A stretch of 64,000 nt of DNA, taken from NCBI RefSeq assembly GCF_902497785.1, contig NZ_CABVHK010000023.1, positions 1 to 64,000 of the forward strand. The letters are read 5' to 3'. The notes under the pieces were generated by a model. That model was given only the letters and a program-made list of their open reading frames with translations, made no database searches and was not told the origin of the DNA. How positions within the stretch are numbered: position 1 is the first letter of the stretch; every line of letters starts with the position of its first letter. Of this stretch, positions 18,031 through 27,077 are shown one piece after another. This stretch comes from Pseudomonas fluorescens (GTDB lineage Bacteria; Pseudomonadota; Gammaproteobacteria; Pseudomonadales; Pseudomonadaceae). The translations under genes and the position numbers were made by a program.

Positions 18031-18246
18031 GCTGAACCTCGACGTTTCATCCATTAGCCCGGGATTATCGCGGCAGACGCTGAATCGTTTCGGTTCAAAA
18101 GTGTCGTCCGCGTAGTCAGGACCGACCTGAAACCAGTGGGCGGCTGGAAATACTGCGCTGACCCGGCATGGGTCAGGGACGACTCGTCTGTGGTCTGGCC
18201 GTCGCCGTCTCGGGGATCGCAACCCAATTAAAGCAAACACGCACTT

Positions 18247-18344
18247 GTGGGAGCGAGCCTGCTCGCGAAAAAGCTCCTGACAACGCGTTCATCCAGACAG
18301 TACGCGTCTTCGTTGTCGTTCTTCGCGAGCAGGCTCGCTCCCAC
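18247..18344. repeat. REP doublet
   Basis: GTGGGAGCGAGCCTGCTCGCGA and TTCGCGAGCAGGCTCGCTCCCAC enclose a 50-bp spacer. It abuts, and seems to have truncated, the gene remnant that follows. Confidence 0.9.
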
Positions 18345-18468
18345 GCATTGGCACGGCGCGACCGCGACCACCGGCATGAGCCATATCGCGATTGCCAAGG
18401 TGCAGGACGGCAAGGTGGTGGACTGGATGGAGCAGGTCAGCGCAACAGATTACGCCCGCGCGCAGTAA
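18345..18468 (+). pseudogene. C-terminal remnant of a SnoaL/NTF2-like protein gene
   Basis: The frame immediately after the REP reads HWHGATATTG, then MSHIAIAKVQDGKVVDWMEQ and VSATDYARAQ before TAA. The pattern 'H.A..KV.DGKV...ME..D' resembles the C-terminal strands of SnoaL-like polyketide-cyclase/NTF2-fold proteins. The N-terminal two thirds are absent: the same frame runs back into the REP. I read it as a decayed gene cut by the repeat. A short functional ORF starting at the internal ATG is unlikely because there is no ribosome site. Confidence 0.45.
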
Positions 18469-18520
18469 TCGCCGCTGGCGGGAACAGCGATAAACGCCTG
18501 GCTGTTCCCGCCAACCTCGA

Positions 18521-20719
18521 TCAAATCATCGGCGGTAATGTGTCCAGCAGCTTGTCGAGGGTGATCGGGTATTCCCGAACCCGTACGCCGGTGGCGTTGT
18601 ACACCGCGTTGGCAATCGCCGCACTCACTCCGCACAAGCCCAGTTCCCCCACCCCCTTGGCTTTCATCGGCGAGGAATAGGCGTCGGTCTCGTCGAGGAA
18701 AATCACTTCCTGATGCGGGATGTCGGCATGCACCGGCACTTCATAGCCGGCGAGGTCGTGATTGACGAAAAAGCCCTGACGCTTGTCCACCGCCAGTTCT
18801 TCCATCAGCGCCGCACCGACGCCCATGGTCATCGCCCCGATCACCTGACTGCGAGCCGACGTCGGATTGAGAATTCGACCCGCCGCGCACACCGCCAACA
18901 TCCGCCGCACCCGCACTTCTCCCGTGGCGCTGTCGACGGCAACTTCGACAAAATGCGCGCCGAAGGTCGATTGCACAAACTGTTTGCTCAGCTCGCCAAA
19001 CTCGATGGCATCCTCGGCGACCAATTCACCGGCCCGGGCCGCGTTGCGCAACGGCAGGCGTTGATCGCCGACGCGCACTTCGCCATCGCTGAACACGGCC
19101 TCCTGGGCATTCAAGCCCAGGCGTTGCGCGACCGCTTCGCGCAGTTTCACGCACGCGGCATACACGCCCGCCGTCGAACAGTTGGCACCGAACTGGCCCC
19201 CGGAACCGGCCGACACCGGAAAGCTCGAATCGCCCAGGCGCACCACCACTTTGTCGAGGGGCAGGCCCATCATTTCGGCGGCGGTCTGGGCAATGATGGT
19301 GTAGCTGCCCGTGCCGATATCGGTCATGTCGGTTTCAACGGTGACGATGCCCTGATAATCGAGCCGCACCCGTGCTGCGGATTTCACCAGTTGATTGCTG
19401 CGAAACGCCACGCCAACGCCCATGCCGATCAGCCAGCGACCCTCGCGTTGCGTGCCCGGTTGCGGATGTCGTTTATCCCAGCCGAAGTGCTCGGCACCGG
19501 TTTTCAGGCATTCAACCAACTGCCGTTGGGAGAAGCGCCGTTCGGGTTTGGTCGGGTCAACTTGCGTGTCGTTGCGGATGCGGAACTCGATGGGGTCGAG
19601 GTTGAGCTTCTCGGCCATCTCGTCCATGGCAATTTCCAGCGCCATCAGCCCCGGCGTTTCGCCCGGTGCGCGCATGGCGTTGCCTTCCGGCAGATCCAGG
19701 ATCGACAGACGTGCGGTGGCCAGGCGGTTGGCTCCGGCATACAGCAACTTGCTCGGTTGCGCGGCGCGCTCGACTTTGCCGCCGGGCAAATCCCCGGACC
19801 AGCCCTCATGCCCCATCGCGGTGATCTTGCCGTCAGCGGTGGCGCCGATCCGGATGCGTTGAATGGTCGCCGGGCGATGCGTGGAATTGTTGATCATCAG
19901 TGGCCAGGTCAACGCGACTTTCACCGGTCGGTTCGCCAGGCGCGAGCCAAGGGCGGCGAGCACCGCGTCGGCGCGGGTGAACAGTTTGGCGCCGAAGCCG
20001 CCGCCGATGTACGGGGAGATCAGCCGCACGTTTTGCTTCGGCACGCCGAGGGTGGTCGCCAGATCGGTGAGGGACCGGTCGATCATCTGGGTAGAGGTCC
20101 AGACCGTCACCTGATCGCCAGTCCAACTGGCCATCGAGGCGAAGGGCTCCATCATCGCGTGGGCCTGATCCGGGGTGGTGTAGGTCGCGTCCAGTTGCAC
20201 TGGCGCGGCGGCGAACGCGCCTTCGAAATCACCGTGTCGGGTGTCGGCCAATTGTTCCGTGACCTCCACCCCGGCGTCGCGAACGCTGGCCAGGTCAAAC
20301 GCACCGTTGCTGCGCTGGTAGGTGATCTTCACCAGTTGCGCGGCACAGCGCGCCTGCTCGAAGGTGTCCGCGACCACCATGGCCACGGCCTGGTGGTAGT
20401 GCTGGATCTCCGGTCCGCCCAGCAGTTTGGCGGTGTTGAACTTGCCCTTGCCGAGCTTTCCCGAGTTGGCGGCGGTGACAATCGCGATCACCCCCGGCGC
20501 GGATTCGGCATCGGACAGGTTCATCGAGGCGATGCGGCCCTTGGCGATGGCCGAGCCGATGACATAGCCGTAAGCCTGATTCGGCACGGCGTCATGATGT
20601 TCATAGGCATAGGGGGCGAGGCCGCAGGTTTTCAGCGGGCCTTCGACCCGCACGGTGGGCTTGCCGACCACTTTCATCTGGTCGATGGGGTTGGTTGTGG
20701 CGGGGGTATCGAACTTCAT
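18521..20719 (-). CDS. paoC: Aldehyde oxidoreductase molybdenum-binding subunit
   Basis: The 732-residue large subunit of a PaoABC (YagTSR)-type periplasmic aldehyde oxidoreductase belongs to the xanthine-dehydrogenase family. It binds molybdopterin cytosine dinucleotide. Visible family motifs are PYIGGGFGAKLF, MRAPGETPGLMALE, GTGSYTIIAQTAAEMMG and the catalytic Glu near the end in KGVGELGLCGVSAAIANA. It has no signal sequence of its own and would be co-exported with PaoA. It overlaps paoB by 4 nt. The gene for the maturation protein PaoD (XdhC-like) is not next to it, unlike in E. coli. Confidence 0.88.
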   Translation of the reverse strand: MKFDTPATTNPIDQMKVVGKPTVRVEGPLKTCGLAPYAYEHHDAVPNQAYGYVIGSAIAKGRIASMNLSDAESAPGVIAIVTAANSGKLGKGKFNTAKLLGGPEIQHYHQAVAMVVADTFEQARCAAQLVKITYQRSNGAFDLASVRDAGVEVTEQLADTRHGDFEGAFAAAPVQLDATYTTPDQAHAMMEPFASMASWTGDQVTVWTSTQMIDRSLTDLATTLGVPKQNVRLISPYIGGGFGAKLFTRADAVLAALGSRLANRPVKVALTWPLMINNSTHRPATIQRIRIGATADGKITAMGHEGWSGDLPGGKVERAAQPSKLLYAGANRLATARLSILDLPEGNAMRAPGETPGLMALEIAMDEMAEKLNLDPIEFRIRNDTQVDPTKPERRFSQRQLVECLKTGAEHFGWDKRHPQPGTQREGRWLIGMGVGVAFRSNQLVKSAARVRLDYQGIVTVETDMTDIGTGSYTIIAQTAAEMMGLPLDKVVVRLGDSSFPVSAGSGGQFGANCSTAGVYAACVKLREAVAQRLGLNAQEAVFSDGEVRVGDQRLPLRNAARAGELVAEDAIEFGELSKQFVQSTFGAHFVEVAVDSATGEVRVRRMLAVCAAGRILNPTSARSQVIGAMTMGVGAALMEELAVDKRQGFFVNHDLAGYEVPVHADIPHQEVIFLDETDAYSSPMKAKGVGELGLCGVSAAIANAVYNATGVRVREYPITLDKLLDTLPPMI

Positions 20720-21672
20720 GCCAGGGCCCTCGCTTGGGCGATCACCGCGGCGAGCGTGCGCTCGACCAGGGTCAGCTTGAATGCGTTTTCAGAGGTGGGA
20801 GTGGCGCCGGCGAGCAAGCGTTCGGTCACCGCTTTAGCGCCGTCGGGCATTGCCGCTTCGGCGCTTTCCACGCGCCATGGCTTGTGCGCGACACCGCCCA
20901 GCGCGACACGGCCGCTGCCGTCCGGTCGAATCACTGCGCCCACCGAAATCAGGGCGAAGGCGTAGGAGGAGCGGTCACGCACCTTCTGATAAATGTGCGT
21001 GCCGCCAAGGGGCGCCGGCAGGGTCACGGCGGTGATCAGTTCATGGGCTGCCAGGGTGGTTTCGATGTTCGGCGTGTTGCCCGGCAGACGATGCAAATCC
21101 GCCATCGCGATAACGCGTGTGGAGCCGTCGGGGCGCACGGTTTCGACTTGGGCATCGAGGGCGCGCATGGCGATGGCCATGTCGCTGGGATGCGTGGCAA
21201 TGCACGCGTCGCTGACGCCGATGATTGCCGATTGCCGACTGAAGCCGCCAATGGCTGCGCAGCCACTGCCGGGCTGGCGCTTGTTGCACGCCTGATAGGT
21301 GTCATAGAAATAGGGGCAGCGCGTGCGTTGCAGCAGGTTGCCCGCAGTGGTCGCGACGTTGCGCAACTGGCCGGACGCGCCAGCGAGCAAAGCGCGGGAC
21401 AGCAGGGCGTAATCCTTTCTGATCCTCGCATCGGCGGCGAGGTCGGTGTTGCGTACCAGGGCACCAATTCTTACGCCGCCCTCGGGCGTGGCGTCGATAC
21501 GGTCCAGTTCCAGGCCGTTGACATCGATCAGGTGCGTCGGCGTTTCAATCTCCAGTTTCATCAGGTCCAGCAAATTGGTGCCGCCGGCAATAAACCGCGA
21601 GCCGTTGACCTGTGCCGCCAGTGCGGCGGCTTCGGCCGGGGATTTGGCGCGTAGATAGGTGAAGGGCCTCAT
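20716..21672 (-). CDS. paoB: Aldehyde oxidoreductase FAD subunit
   Basis: The 318-residue FAD-binding middle subunit has the PCMH-type motif RFIAGGTNLLDLMK. A Cys-rich insertion, RCPYFYDTYQACNKRQPGSGC, matches the extra [4Fe-4S] site known in E. coli PaoB. It moves electrons between the molybdenum centre, the [2Fe-2S] clusters and FAD. Its ends overlap paoA and paoC by 4 nt each, showing one translationally coupled operon. Confidence 0.88.
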   Translation of the reverse strand: MRPFTYLRAKSPAEAAALAAQVNGSRFIAGGTNLLDLMKLEIETPTHLIDVNGLELDRIDATPEGGVRIGALVRNTDLAADARIRKDYALLSRALLAGASGQLRNVATTAGNLLQRTRCPYFYDTYQACNKRQPGSGCAAIGGFSRQSAIIGVSDACIATHPSDMAIAMRALDAQVETVRPDGSTRVIAMADLHRLPGNTPNIETTLAAHELITAVTLPAPLGGTHIYQKVRDRSSYAFALISVGAVIRPDGSGRVALGGVAHKPWRVESAEAAMPDGAKAVTERLLAGATPTSENAFKLTLVERTLAAVIAQARALA

Positions 21673-22304
21673 GCGCTGACCTCCGCGACTTCGCTGATCG
21701 CCTCGATGATGTTGGAGTACGCCCCGCAGCGACAGATGTTGCCGCTCATGCGCTCCTGAAATTCGCTGGCGCTCAGTTGCGGCGCGAGGGTGAGGCTGGC
21801 ACTGGCGTGGCTGGGAATGCCCTGGCGTATTTCATCCAGCATCGCCACAGCGGAACAGATCTGCCCGGGCGTGCAATAGCCGCACTGATAGCCGTCGTGT
21901 TTGACGAACGCCGCTTGCATCGCATGCAGTTTGTCCGGGGTGCCGAGGCCTTCGATGGTGGTGATCTTCGAACCTTCATGCATCACCGCCAGGGTCAGGC
22001 ATGAATTGATCCGCCGGCCATCGGCAATCACTGTGCACGCGCCGCACTGGCCATGGTCGCAACCTTTCTTGGTGCCGGTCAGCTTGAGGTTCTCCCGCAG
22101 GGCATCGAGCAAGGTCGTGCGGGTGTCGATGTCCAGCGCCTGACTCTGGCCATTCACCGAAAGATTCAACGTCGACTTGATCGGTCGCGCGAGGTTGGCT
22201 GCGGAGGCTTCTGCGCAGATGAACGGAGGAAGCGCCACGGTCGCTGCGGTCACCGCGCCCACGATCAGAAAGGTGCGTCGAGACAGGGTTATCGGATGGT
22301 CCAT
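21669..22304 (-). CDS. paoA: Aldehyde oxidoreductase [2Fe-2S] subunit with Tat signal
   Basis: The 211-residue small subunit starts with a Tat-type leader (SRRTFLIVGAVTAATVALPPF). It has a plant-type ferredoxin domain with GCDHGQCGACTV and an all-helical second cluster domain with GYQCGYCTPGQ and GNICRCGAYSNI. Eight cluster Cys are therefore present. The leader exports the whole folded heterotrimer. The start at 22304 fits the leader; an upstream extension would place it internally. It is the first gene of the operon; the promoter must lie in 22305-22700. Confidence 0.88.
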   Translation of the reverse strand: MDHPITLSRRTFLIVGAVTAATVALPPFICAEASAANLARPIKSTLNLSVNGQSQALDIDTRTTLLDALRENLKLTGTKKGCDHGQCGACTVIADGRRINSCLTLAVMHEGSKITTIEGLGTPDKLHAMQAAFVKHDGYQCGYCTPGQICSAVAMLDEIRQGIPSHASASLTLAPQLSASEFQERMSGNICRCGAYSNIIEAISEVAEVSA

Positions 22305-22700
22305 TGGTTCTATTCCCGGGTGGCGGCAGCGGTTGTTCAGGCGACGGCAGCGCGGCGGTGCGGATCTTCGTCCGGTGCGCCAGAGCATTATTGCCAGTAC
22401 TCATCAAAAAGACTGGCCCCCATCATTGCAGAATGTTTTTGCGTTGTTCGGCTATAGAGTCATGCGCACCATTCATGAATCGACTGGGTCTACGGATGAT
22501 TGGGCTCTTGGCGATCGGGCCCGGCCAGTGGGGCAGTACGGAGCTATTTCAAGATGTATCCGTACCTGTTCCAGACGCTGTCTGCTGGCGTCTGGACAAC
22601 CGGCGTTACGACTCGCGAAACGCAGCGCAGCCCATTTAAGTCTCGGGTGACGGGTCAGAGGGTGTAGTATCAAGCTCTGTTCATCAGATATCAGTTAGCC
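22305..22700. other. Divergent intergenic region, no gene recognised
   Basis: This 396-bp gap separates the divergent pao operon and the KaiC-like operon. Short ORFs exist, but none has a ribosome site or family. It must contain both promoters; I could not pick a confident -35/-10 pair. Confidence 0.5.
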
Positions 22701-23135
22701 ATGTCAGCGCTAAGCGAAGAGAGCCGCCAGATCGTAGCTTCTCTGGCGCACCGTGTTGGCCCCAACGCCGACATTGCAAGGATCGCCCAGGCGATTGTTT
22801 CAACCTTGCAGGCTATGGACGCCGCCCTCACGCCCATTATTGGCGTGCAAGGGGTTGCCGCGCTTTATCGCCGCAGCCTGCATCTGTGCGCTTCCAAACA
22901 TCCGCGCCTGGCGGGCATCTGCAACGATGTGCAGTCTGCGCCGGATCCGACGGATCTCAATTCTGTGCTCGTTGCGCAAAGCGAAACCGATGGCTGGTAT
23001 TTCGGTGAAGCCTTGCTGATGACCTATTACGAGTTGCTGACTACCCTGATCGGGCCCTCGCTCACCGCACATTTGCTTCGTGACGTGTGGGAACTTTCTT
23101 TGAGCAACACCCCTTCGCAGGACATTTCGCCATGA
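22701..23135 (+). CDS. Hypothetical protein, first gene of KaiC-like operon
   Basis: The 144-residue protein, probably all-helical and cytoplasmic, has no recognised domain. It contains RIAQAIVSTLQAMDAALTPIIG, conserved-looking aromatic residues in SETDGWYFGEALLMTYYEL and a hydrophobic LIGPSLTAHLL helix. Its stop overlaps the ATG of the KaiC-like gene (ATGA), so the two are co-translated and probably work together. It is not KaiB-like (no thioredoxin-type beta-alpha pattern). It may be a sensor or phosphotransfer-like helical bundle, but that is a guess. Confidence 0.65.
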   Translation: MSALSEESRQIVASLAHRVGPNADIARIAQAIVSTLQAMDAALTPIIGVQGVAALYRRSLHLCASKHPRLAGICNDVQSAPDPTDLNSVLVAQSETDGWYFGEALLMTYYELLTTLIGPSLTAHLLRDVWELSLSNTPSQDISP

Positions 23136-24592
23136 GCACCAAAGTGACTATCAACCGCCTGGCCACCGGCGTGCCAGGACTGGACGATGTGCTGGGCGGA
23201 GGTTTGCCGGAGTTTTCGTTCAACCTGATCGCCGGCCCGCCGGGCTGCGGCAAAACCACTCTGGCCCACCAGATGATGTTCGCCCTCGCGACGCCGGAGC
23301 GCCCGGCGCTGTTCTTCACTGTGCTCGGTGAACCGCCACTGAAAATGCTGCGCTACCAGCAGCAGTTCGACTTTTTCGACAGCGAAGCGATCAACCACTC
23401 GATCCGCTACGTCAACCTGGCCGCTGACACCCTGGCCGGGAATCTGGACGAGGTGCTGCGGCGCATCATCAGCGAGGTCGAGGCGCATTCCCCGGCGCTG
23501 GTGTTCGTTGATTCGTTCCGCTCCGTGGTGCTGGCCAGCCAGACTGAGGACAACCCTAACAACAATCTGCCGCAGTTCGTTCAGCAACTGGGCATGTTGA
23601 TGACCACCTGGCAGGCCACGACCTTCCTGATTGGCGAATACTTCACCGAAACCGACACCAACCCGATTTTCACCGTGGCCGACGGCCTGATCTGGCTGCG
23701 CCAGAGCGTCCAGCGCAATTCCATGGTGCGCAAGATGGAAATCATGAAGATGCGCGGCCAGCCGACATTGCCGGGGCTGCACACCTTCCGCATCGCCACC
23801 TCGGGCATCAAGGTATTCGCGCCGGCCGCTTTCAAGCCGGATGAAGCGCCGCTGGAGTTCCCGATCAAGCGCCTGAAAATGGGCGTACCGGAGCTCGACG
23901 AGATGCTGGGTGGCGGCCTGCCTCGAGGTTATTCCTTGCTGGTGGCCGGGCCGTCGGGCTCGGGCAAAAGCATTCTGGCCGCGACCTTCCTCGCCGAAGG
24001 TGCGCGCAACGGCGAAACAGGCGTGATCGCGGTGTTCGAGCAGCGCCCCAATCATTCGCAGAACGCCACCCTCGCCAACCTGATCCAGAGCGGGCAGGTC
24101 GCCCTGGTGGACAGCCGCGCCCCGGACCTGTCCATTGACGAGATCGTGCATCTGCTGTTGAGCGAGATCAGCCGACTGAAAGCCACCCGCGTGGTGATCG
24201 ACTCTCTGTCCGGTTTCGAACTGGCGCTGGCGCCGACCTTCCGCGAAGACTTTCGCGAGTCGCTGTCGCGCATGGTCACCGCCCTGACCAGCATCGGCGT
24301 CAGTGTATTGATGACCTCGGAGCTGGAAGACCGCTACACCGACCTGCGCTTCAGCCCCTACGGCACGGCGTTTCTCACCGACGCGATCATTGTCCAGCGT
24401 TACATCGAAGTGCAGAGCCGCCTGCTGCGCATCCTGGCCGTGGTCAAGATACGCGCCAGCGCACACTCTGATGAATTACGTCAGTACCACATCGACAATG
24501 ACGGCCTGCACATCGGTGACACACTGCCGGATCAGGAAGGGCTGCTCGGCGGCCGTCCCACGCAGCATCGGCTGAGCAAGGACGACGGATGA
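23132..24592 (+). CDS. KaiC-like dual RecA-domain ATPase
   Basis: The 486-residue circadian-clock KaiC-family protein has two RecA/DnaB-type ATPase domains. Domain 1 has Walker A GPPGCGKTT at about 35-43 and Walker B ALVFVDS. Domain 2 has GPSGSGKS at about 273-280 and RVVIDSLSGFE. Aligned by eye with cyanobacterial KaiC, the autophosphorylation pair before ITDTII is replaced by Ala-Phe (GTAFLTDAII), so it probably does not run the canonical phosphorylation cycle. KaiA and KaiB genes are absent here. It lies between a small helical protein and a histidine kinase, suggesting a signalling module. Confidence 0.88.
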   Translation: MSTKVTINRLATGVPGLDDVLGGGLPEFSFNLIAGPPGCGKTTLAHQMMFALATPERPALFFTVLGEPPLKMLRYQQQFDFFDSEAINHSIRYVNLAADTLAGNLDEVLRRIISEVEAHSPALVFVDSFRSVVLASQTEDNPNNNLPQFVQQLGMLMTTWQATTFLIGEYFTETDTNPIFTVADGLIWLRQSVQRNSMVRKMEIMKMRGQPTLPGLHTFRIATSGIKVFAPAAFKPDEAPLEFPIKRLKMGVPELDEMLGGGLPRGYSLLVAGPSGSGKSILAATFLAEGARNGETGVIAVFEQRPNHSQNATLANLIQSGQVALVDSRAPDLSIDEIVHLLLSEISRLKATRVVIDSLSGFELALAPTFREDFRESLSRMVTALTSIGVSVLMTSELEDRYTDLRFSPYGTAFLTDAIIVQRYIEVQSRLLRILAVVKIRASAHSDELRQYHIDNDGLHIGDTLPDQEGLLGGRPTQHRLSKDDG

Positions 24593-24601
24593 GGAACCAT
24601 C

Positions 24602-25633
24602 ATGGATGAGACCAACGGCAAGAACGAACCAGCGGTAGCCTCTGCTGCTCGCGAACTGTTCCTGCTGGGCCAGAAAACGGTCAAGGCGCGCGCGGTGCTG
24701 GCGGCATTACACAAACAGCTGAGCGAGGCCAATGCCCAGCTCGCCGACAGTGCGCAAATCGAGCAGCTGATCGAGGCCAATCAGCAATTGGTCCTGGCGA
24801 TTCTATCGGCGCAGTCGGAAGCGGATCTGCCTTGGCGTTCAGCCCAGGAACATCAGCGTTACCTGGAGATGCGCGAGGCCAACGAACAATTGGTGCTGGC
24901 CGTCCTCAGTGCGCAACACTTGCAGGACTCGGCCGAAAAGAGCCTGGCACAGCAACGAAATATTCTGAGCCAGGTGGCCCACGAGTTGCGCAACCCGTTG
25001 GCGCCGATCAGCATGATTGCCGGGCGACTGGTGCGGGTGCCGAGTGAAGAATTGCCGCGCATGCAGGCGCTGATCGAAGGCCAGGTGAAACACATCTCAC
25101 GTTTGGTGGATGACTTGCTCGACGTCTCCCGCGTCAGCACCGGCAAGTTGCGCCTGGACCGCAGCATCGTCGACATGGTGCAGATCACTCAGGAGGCCAT
25201 CAGTGTGTCCAGCCCGGTGATGATCGCTCAGCAACTGAGCTTCACGGCTGATTTGTCTGAAAATCCGCTGATGGTGGACGGTGACCCTGTACGACTCGCG
25301 CAGATTCTCGGCAACCTGCTGGGCAATGCAGGCAAGTACACGCCGGCGGGCGGGACGGTCAGTCTTACGGTCACCGCCGACGACAATTTTCTGCAAATCA
25401 GCATCTGCGACACCGGCATTGGTATTTCCGCCGCTGCGCTGCCGTTTATTTTCGAGCCCTTTGTGCAAGACAATCATGCCGTCGGTTTCAACGGCGCAGG
25501 CCTTGGCATTGGTCTGACGGTGGTGCGCGAGCTGGTCGAAGCCCATGGCGGCACGGTGGCAGGCAGGAGCGAGGGTTACGGCCAAGGCAGCGAGTTTGTG
25601 GTGACGCTGCCGCTGGTGAGCAATCCGCAATAG
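24602..25633 (+). CDS. Soluble histidine kinase coupled to KaiC-like ATPase
   Basis: The 343-residue cytoplasmic kinase has an N-terminal coiled-coil region with an internal duplication: the segments around 53-71 and 88-105 share the pattern EANxQLVLAxLSAQ. The acceptor is His127 in SQVAHELRNPLAPI, and the ATPase domain has NLLGNAGKYT, DTGIGI and GLGIGLTVVREL. No sensor domain or membrane helix is seen, so input probably comes from the co-encoded KaiC-like protein. It starts 9 nt after that gene, behind GAGGAA. The cognate response regulator is not in the window. Confidence 0.88.
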   Translation: MDETNGKNEPAVASAARELFLLGQKTVKARAVLAALHKQLSEANAQLADSAQIEQLIEANQQLVLAILSAQSEADLPWRSAQEHQRYLEMREANEQLVLAVLSAQHLQDSAEKSLAQQRNILSQVAHELRNPLAPISMIAGRLVRVPSEELPRMQALIEGQVKHISRLVDDLLDVSRVSTGKLRLDRSIVDMVQITQEAISVSSPVMIAQQLSFTADLSENPLMVDGDPVRLAQILGNLLGNAGKYTPAGGTVSLTVTADDNFLQISICDTGIGISAAALPFIFEPFVQDNHAVGFNGAGLGIGLTVVRELVEAHGGTVAGRSEGYGQGSEFVVTLPLVSNPQ

Positions 25634-25762
25634 CCATTCTTGGATTCAGGGGCCGATGCTGAGTGTCCCTGGTCGTCGGCACCGAAGCCCGTATTCTTGG
25701 GGCGGGAACAATCCCCTGAAATCCGGCTGCACCTGACGATTAAGGTCTCGACCTATACCTGG

Positions 25763-25795
25763 GTATGGTCCCGGATACCTCTGTATGGTACCGGA
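25763..25795. promoter_or_regulatory. Direct repeats upstream of MBL-fold gene
   Basis: GTATGGTCCCGGA (25763) and GTATGGTACCGGA (25783) differ at one base and lie exactly 20 bp apart, on one face of the helix. They sit about 110 bp before the gene at 25902. This looks like a double operator, possibly for a TetR- or MerR-like regulator encoded elsewhere. Confidence 0.45.
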
Positions 25796-25901
25796 CGCGT
25801 TGGGGCAAGTTGCACAATCACTCTCCTGGCGATCCGTCGCTCTCGCACCGTGAGAGCCGCTTTCGCCTGAAAGTCCTGACCCAGGCATTCGGAGAGCGAC
25901 C

Positions 25902-26879
25902 ATGACAACCTATCTGAACCACCCCACCCAAAACACGGGGCTCCAGCAGAACAGTCACGACCAACGCGAGTCAGACAGCAGCGCATACCCCGGTGCAGCC
26001 GGATTCGAGGAGCTGGTTCCGTCGCGCTATTCGCTGAGCGTCGGCGACATCGAGGTGCTGGTGGTCAGCGATGGCGTGCTGCCGCTGCCGACCTCGACGA
26101 TGTCCACCAATGCCGACCCGGCCGCCCGCGCGACCTGGTTCAAAGAGATGTACCTGGGCCCGGATGCGTTCGATTGGGCGCTGAATGTGTTGGTGGTGCG
26201 CAGCGGCGACCAGACCATTTTGGTCGACGCCGGGCTGGGAGGGCAGTTTCCTGGCTTTCCGCGGGCAGGGCAGTTCCCCAAGCGGCTGGAGGCCGCCGGT
26301 ATCGCACTGGCCTCCGTGACCGACGTGATCATTACCCACATGCACATGGACCATATCGGCGGGCTGCTCGTCGACGAGGTCAAGCACCAGCTGCGTCCGG
26401 ACGTGCGCATCCACGTTGCGGCCACCGAAGTCGCGTTCTGGGAGTCGCCCGATTTCACCTTCACTGACATGCCGTCGCCGGTACCGGACGTTTTGCGCGC
26501 GACGGCCGATCAGTTCATCAACGATTACCGCAGCAATGTGCGCACCTTCGAGGACGAGTACGAAGTAGCGCCGGGCGTGGTGGTGAAGATGACCGGCGGC
26601 CATACCCCCGGGCACAGCGTGGTCTACGTGACGTCGGGCGGCGAGCGCTTGACCTTCGCCGGCGACGCGCTGTTTCCGGTTGCGTTCGACCACCCCGACT
26701 GGCACAACGGCTTCGAACATGATCCTGAAGAATCGGTTCGGGTTCGGGTTCGCCTGATGCAAGAGGCGGCGGCAAGTGGTGAGCTGCTGGTCGCCACCCA
26801 CTTGCCGTTCCCCTCCGTGGGCCGCGTGGCGGTCAACGGTGACGCCTTTCGCTGGATAGCGGTGTTCTGGGATTACTGA
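25902..26879 (+). CDS. MBL-fold metallo-hydrolase
   Basis: The 325-residue metallo-beta-lactamase-fold hydrolase has the zinc motif THMHMDHIGG, a downstream His in GGHTPGHSVVY and the bridging Asp in FAGDALF. An LNVLVVRSGDQTILVDAGLGG segment precedes the motif, as in lactonase/AttM-like members. The first 30 residues are hydrophilic, not a signal peptide. GGAGAG precedes the ATG. The substrate is unknown; lactone or ester hydrolysis is likely. Confidence 0.85.
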   Translation: MTTYLNHPTQNTGLQQNSHDQRESDSSAYPGAAGFEELVPSRYSLSVGDIEVLVVSDGVLPLPTSTMSTNADPAARATWFKEMYLGPDAFDWALNVLVVRSGDQTILVDAGLGGQFPGFPRAGQFPKRLEAAGIALASVTDVIITHMHMDHIGGLLVDEVKHQLRPDVRIHVAATEVAFWESPDFTFTDMPSPVPDVLRATADQFINDYRSNVRTFEDEYEVAPGVVVKMTGGHTPGHSVVYVTSGGERLTFAGDALFPVAFDHPDWHNGFEHDPEESVRVRVRLMQEAAASGELLVATHLPFPSVGRVAVNGDAFRWIAVFWDY

Positions 26880-27077
26880 CCGGCAGTGGCGGGGCCTCTG
26901 TCCATGCCGGTCGGAGGCCCATCCTGACCGGCAACTATTGCTGGAAGTAATAATCACCATCATGAAAGACACGTTCTCCTTTGACGCAAATACCCGGAAA
27001 ATCCCCTCCATCGAACACACGGCTCTCGGCCTGTGCGTGACTTGAAAGCCGAACATTTTATTTTCAGGATGAGACCG

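Noticed and set aside
18713..20965. A 750-codon plus-strand ORF
   Set aside because: It is antisense to paoC, whose family motifs and operon structure are certain; long antisense frames are common in GC-rich DNA.
23027..24466. A 479-codon minus-strand ORF
   Set aside because: It lies antisense to the KaiC-like gene, which has both Walker motifs and translational coupling.
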